From contig CANQSB010000025.1 in assembly GCA_947626435.1 (NCBI GenBank), positions 1-48,419 on the forward strand: a stretch of 48,419 nt of DNA, read 5' to 3'. Numbering within the stretch: the first letter of the stretch is position 1; the number at the start of each line of letters is the position of its first letter. Below, piece by piece: positions 1 through 8,395 of this stretch. Origin of the DNA: an uncultured Lachnospiraceae bacterium (GTDB taxonomy: Bacteria > Bacillota > Clostridia > Lachnospirales > Lachnospiraceae). Under the pieces are notes generated by a model, which ran no database searches, was not told where the DNA came from, and saw only the letters and a program-made list of their open reading frames with translations. Both the position numbers and the translations under genes were made by a program.

Positions 1-279
1 TCTTCCATTAAAATTGAAACGATTGAAAAATCAAGTAAGCTGCTTGTGTCGGTAAAGGATAATGGTATTGGCATACCGAAGGACAGCATCAAGCTTATTT
101 GGGACCGCTTTTATAAGACTGACCTGTCTCGCGGGAAGGACAAGCGCGGTACGGGGCTGGGGCTTTCGATTACGAAGGAGATTATTCGCTCACATAATGA
201 AAACATTAATGTTATCAGTACGGAGGGGGTTGGCACTGAGTTTATTTTTACGCTTGAAAAGAGTAAGGGCGAGGATTAA
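1..279 (+). CDS. Sensor histidine kinase, C-terminal fragment (HATPase domain)
   Basis: The reading frame is open from the first base of the window, so this is the 3' end of a larger gene cut by the window edge. The visible 92 residues are the end of a GHKL ATPase domain: the G1 box DNGIGIP, an F-box-like segment around WDRFYKTD, and the G2 box GTGLGLSI. This part binds ATP and phosphorylates the kinase's own histidine. The frame ends at TAA 277-279. The sensor region and any partner response regulator lie outside the window, so the signal is unknown. Confidence 0.88.
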   Translation, partial: SSIKIETIEKSSKLLVSVKDNGIGIPKDSIKLIWDRFYKTDLSRGKDKRGTGLGLSITKEIIRSHNENINVISTEGVGTEFIFTLEKSKGED

Positions 280-358
280 GGCTCTCGCCCAGTTGCTATC
301 CGTGAAATCATTCATATTCATTCAACTGCTCTAATTTACATCCAAGGTTTTCTATCAG

Positions 359-535
359 TTATGCCTCTAAATGAATTTTCAGATATTCATAGCCTTGCTT
401 CATCAGAGTGCAGATCAGCTCTTTTTCAAACTCTGCCCACTCTGATAACTGTCTAAATATCTGCTCTCCAATGTGTATTTTGCCACCACCGTACTCCCAT
501 TCATAGATGCGACCATATGGAATGTGTCCATTCAC
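359..535 (-). pseudogene. Short gene remnant or small ORF of unknown function
   Basis: On the minus strand a frame of 58 codons runs from GTG 535 to TAA 359. It contains GRIYEWEYGGGKIHIGEQ and ends KIHLEA. An in-frame TGA lies immediately before the GTG and there is no clear ribosome binding site. It is therefore more likely the 3' stub of a longer lost gene than an intact small gene. I do not recognise the family. It lies beside the toxin-antitoxin pair, which suggests a small region of gene turnover. Confidence 0.35.
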
Positions 536-550
536 TCAACCGCTTAAAAG

Positions 551-949
551 TTAATATTCAAACAATTTCAATCCATATTCAACATAATGATTCATTTTGG
601 AATCCACTGATAAAAGTGTTATTTTTTCTGATATTGCCTGCCAGATAATCATCCTATCAAAAGGATCTTTATGTTCTCTTGGAAGATGATAAGAAGAAAT
701 CAGGTTTTGGTTTTCTAACATTTTACATATCAAAAAACTATTTTCAATTTCAGAATAAAGTTCTTCTGGAGTAATCCCATCCAAACATAATTTACCTATT
801 GAATATTTAATGGATATTTCCCACAAACTTACCTGACTATAATATATTTCATTTTCAACCGATGTAAGCACTGTTTTTACCTTATCTGAAATTTTACCAG
901 TATCCATAAACATCCATAGCAGATAATGTGTGTCGATTAGCAGTTTCAT
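551..949 (-). CDS. PIN-domain toxin of a type II toxin-antitoxin pair (VapC-like)
   Basis: The 132-residue protein begins KLLIDTHYLLW, the first acidic motif of PIN-domain ribonucleases. It has a conserved SLWEISIKYSIGKL segment and ends with the second acidic cluster DPFDRMIIWQA and LLSVDSKM. These Asp/Glu residues hold the metal ion of the RNase site. By family, such toxins cleave RNA and are kept inactive by the protein encoded just upstream. The start overlaps the antitoxin stop by 4 bases (ATGA), indicating translational coupling. The length is normal and the acidic residues are present, so it is probably active. Confidence 0.85.
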   Translation of the reverse strand: MKLLIDTHYLLWMFMDTGKISDKVKTVLTSVENEIYYSQVSLWEISIKYSIGKLCLDGITPEELYSEIENSFLICKMLENQNLISSYHLPREHKDPFDRMIIWQAISEKITLLSVDSKMNHYVEYGLKLFEY

Positions 950-1152
950 TCCCCTATCATCTCCTCGTCGCTCAACTCCCAGTCTTCAGAAAAAGAAACC
1001 GTTCCTTTTCCTTCCAATGTTCCCAGCTTTCGTATTTTGGGTGCAACAATTTCATCCAGCGCAGTAATAATTACTTTTTGATTTAATTTCAATTTTTCCC
1101 CTTCTTCAGGAATACAAACCGTTCCGTTATAATATCCTTGCATCGCTATCAT
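946..1152 (-). CDS. Putative antitoxin partner of the PIN toxin
   Basis: The 68-residue protein has a short beta-rich N-terminal part (GYYNGTVCIPEEGEKLKLNQ) like the DNA-binding halves of small antitoxins. The acidic C-terminal tail (SEDWELSDEEMIGE) is the kind of segment that wraps around a PIN toxin. A good ribosome binding site (GGAGG) precedes the ATG. The gene is first in a two-gene operon with the toxin. The antitoxin role is inferred mainly from size, order and the 4-base overlap. The exact antitoxin family is not certain. Confidence 0.7.
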   Translation of the reverse strand: MIAMQGYYNGTVCIPEEGEKLKLNQKVIITALDEIVAPKIRKLGTLEGKGTVSFSEDWELSDEEMIGE

Positions 1153-1357
1153 ACAAATACCTCCATTTTAAACATTGTGATTTATATATTATTTTTTATC
1201 CCTGCTTTTCTAATTTTACCTCTTTAATACAAAAATCCAGTTGATTAATAGAAACTCTTAATGCCAGCAATAAACTCTGTGACATCATTAAAACACTATG
1301 TCATTGAGTAAAGCTTCGCAAACATCCATAATACAAACAAAATTTAGTAATAAGACT

Positions 1358-2698
1358 CTAATGCTTATACCCACTGCCATATATAAGCGAGGTCATATTT
1401 ACCTGCGTTTCATACTCGCCTGCCTTTATGGTATATGTTTCTCCCGCCTTAATATATGGACAGCTTAATACCACGCAATTAAAGGCTTTGTCTGTCCTGC
1501 TTTCGATAAGCGCATTTCCGCTGCTGTCAATAAGCTGTACGAGCGCGCCGTTTGGCTGGTTGTCGAGCTTGACAAGGATTGAGCCCTGAGACGATGCTTC
1601 GCCAAAGTTCTGCGCTTCGCCGCTGTAGCCGAATGCTGCGACTACTCCGCCGCTTATCGTCGCTGAAAGGTCATAATCAATCGGAGCGTTTTCATTGTCT
1701 GACGGTCCCATTATTATCATATTGCCGCCGCTTACGGTTATGTTTCCGTTTGCGTCTATACCGTCGCCCTGCGCGTCGATGGTGATATTTCCGCCCATTA
1801 TGTTTATGCTGACATCATTAGTTTCTGACGAATTTTTGTTGGCGGCGTTTATGCCGTCATTTGCCGCCGTAATGTCTATATTTCCGTCAAAAATATTTAC
1901 CATGGTGCCCTCGATGCCTTCTTTGCCCGCGTTTATGGAAATATCGCTGCCTGTAATGCTAAGCTCGTCATTTGCCGACAAGCCGTGCGATGCTGTTTCA
2001 AGGCTGTATGTCCCGCCCGCAATTCTAAGCTCGTCTTTTGACTCTACCCCATGACCTGCGGGAGAGGCAATGCTGAGCGTTCCTGCGCCGTTAAGGGTTA
2101 AGTCGTCTTTTGAAAAAATAACCGCGTCTATTTTGTCATCGCCTTCTGAATTAAATGTGCCGCCGTTTGCAAGCGCGTTTTGAGTGCCTTCCGCCAGAGT
2201 TACGAATACTTTATCAGCCTTTTTGACATATATTGCGGCGGAGCTTTGGCTTGTCACGGAGGCGTTGTTTAAAACAAGCTGAATTTTATCCGATTTGCCC
2301 GCGTCAACTATTATGCGCCCGTTGCTTATTGAGCCGCTAAAAATATATGTGCCCTCCTGCGTAAGGGTGATATCGCCCCCGTCAACCGTGACCGTATCTG
2401 ACGAGGCAGAGATACTGCCGTCTGAAAGCTCTATGCTGATGCTCTCGCCCGCGTCATATTCCCCGCTTAAATCACGCTTTGAAAATATGTCGTCTATGGT
2501 AATTCCCTGCGATATGCTGTTTTCATTTTTTTGAGCTGCTGCGTCGTCTAAGCTGCCTGATGCCTGAGACGAATTTTCGCTGCTTGAGCTGTCCTGTGTT
2601 GCCTGTGCATTTCCACTTCCCTTTTCCTCTGAAAATGAACAGGCTGTGAGAAATACAGACACGCATATCAAAATCAGTATTCTCTTATATATCTTCAT
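1358..2698 (-). CDS. Secreted lipoprotein with Cthe_2159-like carbohydrate-binding beta-helix
   Basis: The 446-residue protein starts with a lipoprotein signal peptide; the lipobox LTAC places the lipidated cysteine at residue 20. A Ser/Gln/Asn-rich linker follows to about residue 60. The rest is made of repeated short strands with patterns such as GDGIDANGNITVSGG and NDGINAANKN, typical of a right-handed beta-helix. This matches the family named after Cthe_2159 (carbohydrate-binding domain-containing protein), where a polysaccharide-binding role is known for the founding member. It is expected to sit on the outer face of the membrane. No catalytic motif is visible. It is a single gene with no obvious operon partner. 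Confidence 0.75.
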   Translation of the reverse strand: MKIYKRILILICVSVFLTACSFSEEKGSGNAQATQDSSSSENSSQASGSLDDAAAQKNENSISQGITIDDIFSKRDLSGEYDAGESISIELSDGSISASSDTVTVDGGDITLTQEGTYIFSGSISNGRIIVDAGKSDKIQLVLNNASVTSQSSAAIYVKKADKVFVTLAEGTQNALANGGTFNSEGDDKIDAVIFSKDDLTLNGAGTLSIASPAGHGVESKDELRIAGGTYSLETASHGLSANDELSITGSDISINAGKEGIEGTMVNIFDGNIDITAANDGINAANKNSSETNDVSINIMGGNITIDAQGDGIDANGNITVSGGNMIIMGPSDNENAPIDYDLSATISGGVVAAFGYSGEAQNFGEASSQGSILVKLDNQPNGALVQLIDSSGNALIESRTDKAFNCVVLSCPYIKAGETYTIKAGEYETQVNMTSLIYGSGYKH

Positions 2699-3064
2699 AT
2701 TAAATCTTGTACCGCCCTTCCATATTAATTAGTCCCGAAGGTCAAATTCACTTCCCACAAAAAGTTAAAATTAAAAGCAATATCAATGTCATATCTGCCA
2801 ATGCTTTTTATATTTTACAGCTTTGAAAAACTAATAGACTCACTTGCCCGCATACTATATTACCGTTAGTGGCATAAACTTTGTATGCCACAAAAAAACT
2901 TGTAAATTTGGCAGACTTGCTTATCTGCCTGCTGCATTACCTGCGAATTTAAGAATAATTTTACTATACTATTTCCCGATTATCAACAATCAGTCCTCAA
3001 AATCCGCAGACAAATCCACAATCGGAGTCATTACTTATTAAAATATGCACACAGGACAGTCACT
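2699..3064. other. Gene-free stretch with one or two hairpins
   Basis: This 366-base AT-rich gap lies between the lipoprotein and permease genes. It holds an 8-bp hairpin, GTGGCATA/TATGCCAC (2869-2891), and a second short one, GGCAGA/TCTGCC (about 2911-2930). On the minus strand they follow the permease gene and could end its transcript, but neither is followed by a clean T-run. No conserved coding frame is seen. Confidence 0.4.
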
Positions 3065-5266
3065 TCACATCATTACATCACTTTTAAGCGTTTCAGCCAA
3101 ACTGATATTCCGCACGTTCCGCCATGCAAGATAATACGCCAGCGCCACAAATCCTAAAATTGCCAGCATAAACAAAGCAATCGGCATATATGGGGCATTT
3201 GCCACGAATGTTTCAGCCTCCATATAGCTTGCGCGCAGCATAACCGCGACTAAAACAAACGCAATCGGAAAACATATCAAAATCGGGCGTATGGCAATTA
3301 CAGACGCCTCTATGCAGAACATTTTTTTAAGCTCCTTCGGTGTCATTCCTACCGACATATACCTTGCAAATTCCCGCCTTCTCTGGCGCACAAATCCCAT
3401 AGTATTGGAAAACACGCTGCCAATACCGATAATCGCAAGCAGAACACAGAAGCCGCCGAAAACAGCCATCATTCCATGTATCTGTCTGTCATTTGTCTCA
3501 TACTCCTGAATACGGTTTTCCTGTTCTATGGCGTATTCTCCGTTGACAAGCTGCGCTATTTCATTCTGTATATCATTTAATTCTTCAAGCGATGCGCCCT
3601 CACTGCATTTGACACAGATATAAGTATCCTTCTCTGCTCCGCCTATCCGCCCCTTAATTTCATGCCATAAATCCGCTGGCACAAAATGCACCAGCTCATA
3701 ATAATCAAGCGTTGCATACTCCTCCCGCAGCGCAGGCTCCTCCTGCGCATACGACAGCACGGGAAGCTCTGCCGCCATCGCCTCATTACCCGACTGTCTC
3801 AACACGCTTATTTTATTTTCGCCTTTTATATAAGGCATGAACACAGGGTGGCGGAAATCAGGATTTGTCACGTCCCTAATCCTGTTGAGAATCACAGCCC
3901 CGTCAAGCCGCGGAGTAATGCCAAGCTGTTCACAATAAGCCCAAAAGCTTTGATTGTCCATTATAACAATAGGCGCATTTACCAGACAGCCGCTTTCCGT
4001 CTGCGCCACATAGCCTGCAGGCGCTCCATTGAACCCGCCAAAGGACTTCATATCTTCGCTCATTTCGTCTTCGGTAACAAGCCTCTTTGCATACGCCTTC
4101 TGGTAGACGATGGCGCTTTCTACGCCGTCAAGCCCACGAATATCCGCTGCCTTGTCAAAATCATCCGCCTCTGTGTCCTTTACGACAGTCATAATATCCC
4201 AAACATTCTGATACCTTTCAAAATAAGTTTCTTTTGTGCTTATTGTGGAAAGAGTAAAAAAGCACTGCATGACCGTAAATGCGAAAAAAGCTGCCGCAAG
4301 CGATAAAGCCGCTGTTCTGAGAGCCTTTCTCTGCGCTTTCAGGGCATTTCCCGCAAGCTCCCCCTCCGCGCCAAACAGCATGGAAAGCAGACGGGAGCTT
4401 TTTCTACGCTTTAGCTGTAATTCCCCAGTGTTTTTGATTGCCTCAAGGGGCGTCAACTTACTCAGGCGCGCGGCGGGAAGCCATGCGGAAACCCATATCG
4501 TGACAACCGTTACAAGCAATGCCAGCGCAAGAACAACAGGGTGATAGCCAAATGTCGCTTCATGTCGCCCCACATCTATGCTGCCAAGCCAGACATTTGT
4601 GAGCTGCACAAGTCCTGCGCTCCCCGCAATGCCAAGCAAATTCCCGACAATCACAGGCACAGCGCAAAGCGCAGCCGCCTCCTGCAGAAGAAATGTCCGT
4701 ATCTGCCTTGGCGTGGCTCCGACGCTTGAAAAAATGCCGAGCTGGCGCACCTTCGCATTCATAGACACGGCAAAAGAATTGTGGATAATAATAATCAGTG
4801 AAAAAACCGCCGCCAGCGTAATCAGAATGAACAGCGGAAACACCAGCCTTGGAGCTGTATCGCCAGAGTCACGGATTAGATACATGGCAAGCAGTTCATA
4901 ATTATAAACGATTTTTTCCTGCGGAACACCGAGCTGTTTTGCAATGCGGGGAGTATCTGAAAAAACAGCTTTTTTATCGCTGAAATATATGTCAACTGTC
5001 GGCTCCGCCCCATTATAGCCTTTATCGTCTGCCACAGCGTCTTTCACATTTGCAAAATTCTTTATCGTTTCTATATCATCCGACGCAAAAGCGCCAATGA
5101 TACGGCTGTGCCAGCCGCCTTCCTCTAATTCTATTCGCTCCACTTCATATTTCCACGCGTTATAAAACAGCCCGCACAGCAGAGACAAAAGCAGCGCTGA
5201 AATAAATGCCGCAATTCTGACGGAGCCGCCAAATGAGCTGTCATTTTTGAAATACTTATTTTGCAT
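3065..5266 (-). CDS. ABC transporter permease with FtsX domains
   Basis: This is a large membrane protein of about 733 residues. One membrane segment lies near residues 20-40, followed by a small outside domain and a cluster of three segments at about 140-265 (first FtsX unit). A further segment lies near 310-330, then a large outside domain of roughly 270 residues, then three C-terminal segments (second FtsX unit). This layout is typical of MacB/VncB-like and Bce-like exporters that act on peptides or envelope compounds. The frame also allows a GTG at 5278 overlapping the ATPase stop (GTGA). I prefer ATG 5266 because GGAGG sits directly against the GTG. It is last in the module with the ATPase. 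Confidence 0.85.
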   Translation of the reverse strand: MQNKYFKNDSSFGGSVRIAAFISALLLSLLCGLFYNAWKYEVERIELEEGGWHSRIIGAFASDDIETIKNFANVKDAVADDKGYNGAEPTVDIYFSDKKAVFSDTPRIAKQLGVPQEKIVYNYELLAMYLIRDSGDTAPRLVFPLFILITLAAVFSLIIIIHNSFAVSMNAKVRQLGIFSSVGATPRQIRTFLLQEAAALCAVPVIVGNLLGIAGSAGLVQLTNVWLGSIDVGRHEATFGYHPVVLALALLVTVVTIWVSAWLPAARLSKLTPLEAIKNTGELQLKRRKSSRLLSMLFGAEGELAGNALKAQRKALRTAALSLAAAFFAFTVMQCFFTLSTISTKETYFERYQNVWDIMTVVKDTEADDFDKAADIRGLDGVESAIVYQKAYAKRLVTEDEMSEDMKSFGGFNGAPAGYVAQTESGCLVNAPIVIMDNQSFWAYCEQLGITPRLDGAVILNRIRDVTNPDFRHPVFMPYIKGENKISVLRQSGNEAMAAELPVLSYAQEEPALREEYATLDYYELVHFVPADLWHEIKGRIGGAEKDTYICVKCSEGASLEELNDIQNEIAQLVNGEYAIEQENRIQEYETNDRQIHGMMAVFGGFCVLLAIIGIGSVFSNTMGFVRQRRREFARYMSVGMTPKELKKMFCIEASVIAIRPILICFPIAFVLVAVMLRASYMEAETFVANAPYMPIALFMLAILGFVALAYYLAWRNVRNISLAETLKSDVMM

Positions 5267-5274
5267 GCTGCTTG

Positions 5275-5955
5275 TCACCTCCGCCGCTCATCACTGATAA
5301 TGCGCCCGTCCTCAACCGTAACGATACGCCCCGCCTCCATGGCAGCCTTTTCATCATGAGTAATCATCAGAATAGTCTGCTCCAGATTGCGGTTGGAGAG
5401 CTTCAGCATATCAAGGACTTCCTTGGAGTTCTTTCGGTCTAAATTGCCAGTCGGCTCGTCGGCAAGCAGCAGCGCGGGACGGTAAATCAGCGAGCGCGCG
5501 ATAGCCGCCCTCTGCTGCTGCCCGCCTGAAAGCTGGTTTGGCAGAGCGTCAAGCTTATCTGCAATCCCAAGGGAGCTTACAATCTGTTCAAAATACTCCT
5601 TATTTGGCTTTTTCTTATCCAGCGCAAGGGGAAGCAGAATGTTTTTCCGCACCGTGAGCGTCGGGATAAGGTTGTAAAACTGATACACCAGCCCCACCTT
5701 CCGCCGTCTGAAAACCGCAGCCTGCGTCCTGTTAAGCTTTGACAAGTCAGTCCCGTCAACTGTAACTTTTCCGCTTGTCGGCTTGTCCACACTGCCCAAA
5801 ATATGCAGCAGAGTGGATTTTCCTGAGCCCGAAGCGCCGAGGATTGCCACAAATTCTCCCTTATTTACGGATAGGTCAATTCCGTCAAGGGCTGCCACTT
5901 GGTTTTCTCCAGAGCCGTATGTTTTTCTTACTCCTTCACATTTTAAGATTTCCAT
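5275..5955 (-). CDS. ABC transporter ATP-binding protein (MacB/LolD/Bce type)
   Basis: The protein has a Walker A motif GASGSGKST, a Q-loop in VYQFYNLIPTLT, the ABC signature LSGGQQQRAAIARSL, a Walker B motif LLLADEPTGNLD and the switch His in MITHD. This is the class that powers FtsX-type permeases, here the one encoded next with a 4-base frame overlap. I chose the ATG at 5955 (MEILKCEGV) over an upstream ATG at 5973 because AAAGGGG sits at the correct distance from it. The 181-base gap to the kinase gene suggests a separate promoter. Confidence 0.92.
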   Translation of the reverse strand: MEILKCEGVRKTYGSGENQVAALDGIDLSVNKGEFVAILGASGSGKSTLLHILGSVDKPTSGKVTVDGTDLSKLNRTQAAVFRRRKVGLVYQFYNLIPTLTVRKNILLPLALDKKKPNKEYFEQIVSSLGIADKLDALPNQLSGGQQQRAAIARSLIYRPALLLADEPTGNLDRKNSKEVLDMLKLSNRNLEQTILMITHDEKAAMEAGRIVTVEDGRIISDERRR

Positions 5956-6116
5956 TTTTATACCCCTTTGCATTCTTTAACACAAATACCAATCAATAGT
6001 TTGAAAGTTTACCTTCAAATTTGTCACTTTCTGTTTTTAGGCGGCTGCGAAGCTCTATAATGCCGCGTTCAGTAGCTGCCCATTATGTTTTTCTGTTTCC
6101 ATTACAAGCAACAGTA

Positions 6117-6132
6117 TAACAGATGAATGTTA
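6117..6132. promoter_or_regulatory. Candidate response-regulator operator upstream of the ABC genes
   Basis: The inverted repeat TAACA-N6-TGTTA lies between the kinase stop and the ABC ATPase start. It resembles in form the paired TnACA/TGTnA boxes bound by BceR-like regulators. A near-palindrome TCAAATTTGT follows at 6015-6024. The link to the neighbouring response regulator is inferred from position. Confidence 0.35.
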
Positions 6133-6136
6133 CAAT

Positions 6137-7321
6137 TTAGTGACTGTAAAAACGAATTTCAAAAAAAGCGCCGCCCTTTTGCCTGTTACCCGCCCGTATC
6201 GTTCCATTTTGGCGTTCAATGATTTCTTTTGCCAGCGCAAGCCCAATTCCAATACCGCCTTCGCTGGCATTTTCTCCCCGATAAAACCTTTCAAACAGAT
6301 GCGGAATATCCTTTGTTGCAAATCCTGCGCCTTCATCCCAGACCAATATTTCAGTATATAACGGATTCTGCGCATATGAGCAATGGACTTTTCCCCCTTT
6401 ATTATGCTCCATACAGTTTTTCATCAGGTTCATAACAGCCTCCATTGTCCAGTCCATATCTGAGGTTATCGTTATTTCCCCCTGCTCTGGTATGTCTATG
6501 GAAACTCCATAATCGGAGGACATCTCCTGCAGGTTGTCCGAAGCAAGGACAAGAAGGGTATAAACATCTGTTTCTTCTTTTTTCAAAGGCAATGTTCCCG
6601 CATCAAGCTGTGATAAAACCAATAAAGCTTCCTGTAGATAGGACAGCCGCGAGAGCTGCTTCTGTGCCTGCTCCAATGCCTTACCGTCAAAGCCCGCCTT
6701 CATCTTTTGCACTGACAGGGACATAGCCGTAATCGGAGTTTTTATCTGGTGCGCGATATTGGACAGGTTTTCCGCAAAGCCTTTTTTTGCCTGCACTGCC
6801 TGTTCCCTCGTCTGGCAGAGAAAAGTTACCGTTTTATATATTTCATCTTCCAGCTTGGAAAAATCATCTTCCCCAAAAGAGGAAAAAATCAAGGCTTTAC
6901 CGCTGTTTACCTGCGCCAGATAATCGGTTAAAGCCTTGATTCTGCTGTTTTCCACTTTGTTACGATACGAAAAAGTGAAAAGAAAAAGGAAAAAGCCTGC
7001 GGAAAAGCCAACTGCGGCAGAAAGACAAATCCGCTCGTAATTAGCACCCGAAAAGTCAGATACTTGATATCCCCATTCAGACAGTGCATCACTCTCAAAT
7101 ACGCTTTTCTGATTTTCTTCCGTATATTCCTTCAACGCGGACATAAGAGTTTTCACGGTTTCAGGCTGCTGCGCTGCCGCTTTGCCACAGACTGCATTTA
7201 ACAGTTCAAACGAATGTCGGCTGTAATGGCAGGAAACAAGCCAAGCTGTAACTGAGGCGGCAATCAAGCTTGCCGCTAATACAACTCCCAAAGTAATAAA
7301 CAAATTTTTTCTGCCACTCAT
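6137..7321 (-). CDS. Membrane sensor histidine kinase paired with the ABC module
   Basis: The roughly 394-residue protein has two N-terminal membrane segments (about residues 8-28 and 105-125) around a short outside loop. The phosphoacceptor motif NIAHQIKTPITAMS follows, then an ATPase domain with an N box (NLMKNCMEHNKGG), WDEGAGF and GIGIGLALAKEI. It would phosphorylate the response regulator encoded 81 bases upstream. I prefer the start at 7321, preceded by AGGGGGG, over an in-frame ATG at 7396 that lacks such a site. Small kinases of this form next to FtsX-type ABC genes usually sense cell-envelope stress or peptides. The actual ligand is unknown. Confidence 0.88.
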   Translation of the reverse strand: MSGRKNLFITLGVVLAASLIAASVTAWLVSCHYSRHSFELLNAVCGKAAAQQPETVKTLMSALKEYTEENQKSVFESDALSEWGYQVSDFSGANYERICLSAAVGFSAGFFLFLFTFSYRNKVENSRIKALTDYLAQVNSGKALIFSSFGEDDFSKLEDEIYKTVTFLCQTREQAVQAKKGFAENLSNIAHQIKTPITAMSLSVQKMKAGFDGKALEQAQKQLSRLSYLQEALLVLSQLDAGTLPLKKEETDVYTLLVLASDNLQEMSSDYGVSIDIPEQGEITITSDMDWTMEAVMNLMKNCMEHNKGGKVHCSYAQNPLYTEILVWDEGAGFATKDIPHLFERFYRGENASEGGIGIGLALAKEIIERQNGTIRAGNRQKGGAFFEIRFYSH

Positions 7322-7402
7322 ATGAATCCCCCCTGCTGCCTTAAACAGCTTTCTTTTTGCCTTTTGAAGCATCATATTCCCCAAAAGTGATATCACTAAT
7401 CT

Positions 7403-8077
7403 TTAATGTTTTGTATCTTCTATGCGGTAGCCCACGCTCCTGACCGTTTTTATGCAGCTTGGCTGGAAAAGCTTGTCACGAAGGCGTTTCATGGTGACTG
7501 TCAAAGTGTTGTCATTCACGAAATTTCCGTTTATGTCCCATATATGCTCCAGAATTTTCTCTCGGGTAAGCGTTCTTCCCTTATTCTGCATCAGGTATAA
7601 AAGCAACTGGTATTCCGCTGCGCTTAAAGCGATTTCCTCTGAACGTAAAAATACAGCGTGACGGTTTGTGTCGATTTTGATTTCATCGCAGGAAATATAA
7701 TGTTCCGTAGCATTGCCCGCTCTGCGAAGCACTGCCAGAATCCTTGAATATAAAACCTCCAGCTCAAACGGCTTTACCACATAATCATCAGCGCCGTTTT
7801 TGAAACCCGAGACGATATCCGCACTGTCCCCGCGAACGGTAAGAAAAATAATGGGCAGCTCTTTCCATCTGCTGCGAATCCACTGGCACATACCGTCGCC
7901 ACGCCCGTCTGGCATATTCCAGTCAAGCAGAATAAGCGACGGCATATGCTTTTCCAGAGCATGTCTGGTTTCTGAAATTGTGTGACAGACTGAAACTTTA
8001 AAGTCTTTTTGTTCCAGATATTCTTTTACCATATCTGCGATGTCAGTGTCGTCTTCGGCATAGTATAATTCAATCAT
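7403..8077 (-). CDS. OmpR-family response regulator
   Basis: The 224-residue protein has an N-terminal receiver domain with the acidic pair in YYAEDDTD, the phosphorylated Asp in LILLDWNMPDG, Thr in FLTVRG and Lys in VVKPFE. A C-terminal winged-helix DNA-binding domain follows (LSAAEYQLLLYLMQNKGRTLTREKI, given here by its span from about residue 148). It is the first gene of the RR-kinase-ATPase-permease set and likely controls the ABC genes. The start ATG 8077 has only a modest ribosome binding site. Confidence 0.93.
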   Translation of the reverse strand: MIELYYAEDDTDIADMVKEYLEQKDFKVSVCHTISETRHALEKHMPSLILLDWNMPDGRGDGMCQWIRSRWKELPIIFLTVRGDSADIVSGFKNGADDYVVKPFELEVLYSRILAVLRRAGNATEHYISCDEIKIDTNRHAVFLRSEEIALSAAEYQLLLYLMQNKGRTLTREKILEHIWDINGNFVNDNTLTVTMKRLRDKLFQPSCIKTVRSVGYRIEDTKH

Positions 8078-8107
8078 GTCGATTGTCCGCCTTATATTTT
8101 TTGTATT

Positions 8108-8160
8108 TAGGCAATTGCGGAAATTTATTTGGCAGCAAGCTGCAATTGCAAATTATTTGT
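8108..8160. repeat. Short imperfect palindrome related to the TGCGAAA repeat family
   Basis: TAGGCAATTGCGG at one end and CTGCAATTGCAAA at the other frame a small inner hairpin (GCAGC/GCTGC). The left end resembles the ends of the large repeats at 12421, 16303, 32651, 36161 and 45558. It also lies directly upstream of a minus-strand gene. It may be a decayed copy. The rest of the gap 8078-8324 shows no gene. Confidence 0.35.
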
Positions 8161-8324
8161 ATACTATATTTATTATACAACTTTTGACCAGCTTGTGACA
8201 TACTTTCCGCTCACCTTTTCCGTCCCTTTCACAGACATAGAACCTGAATATTGCTTATCCATCGTATCAAGGTTTAGACATCCTAATCTTGGAATACGAT
8301 TATATCTTTCATCTTATTTAATGC

Positions 8325-8370
8325 AAAAAACAGGACAAAGCCATCTTCGCCTTTGCCCTGTTTTTGCTTT
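8325..8370 (-). terminator. Rho-independent terminator of the minus-strand aldolase
   Basis: An 11-bp stem with one mismatch (AACAGGACAAAG against CTTTGCCCTGTT) is flanked by A-runs and T-runs. On the minus strand it follows the aldolase stop by about 25 bases and ends in a T-run. Confidence 0.8.
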
Positions 8371-8395
8371 TACACCCTGTATTTTTTCAGAAAGC

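Noticed and set aside
3686-4306. 206-residue plus-strand ORF
   Set aside because: It lies inside the permease gene on the other strand and shows no family features.
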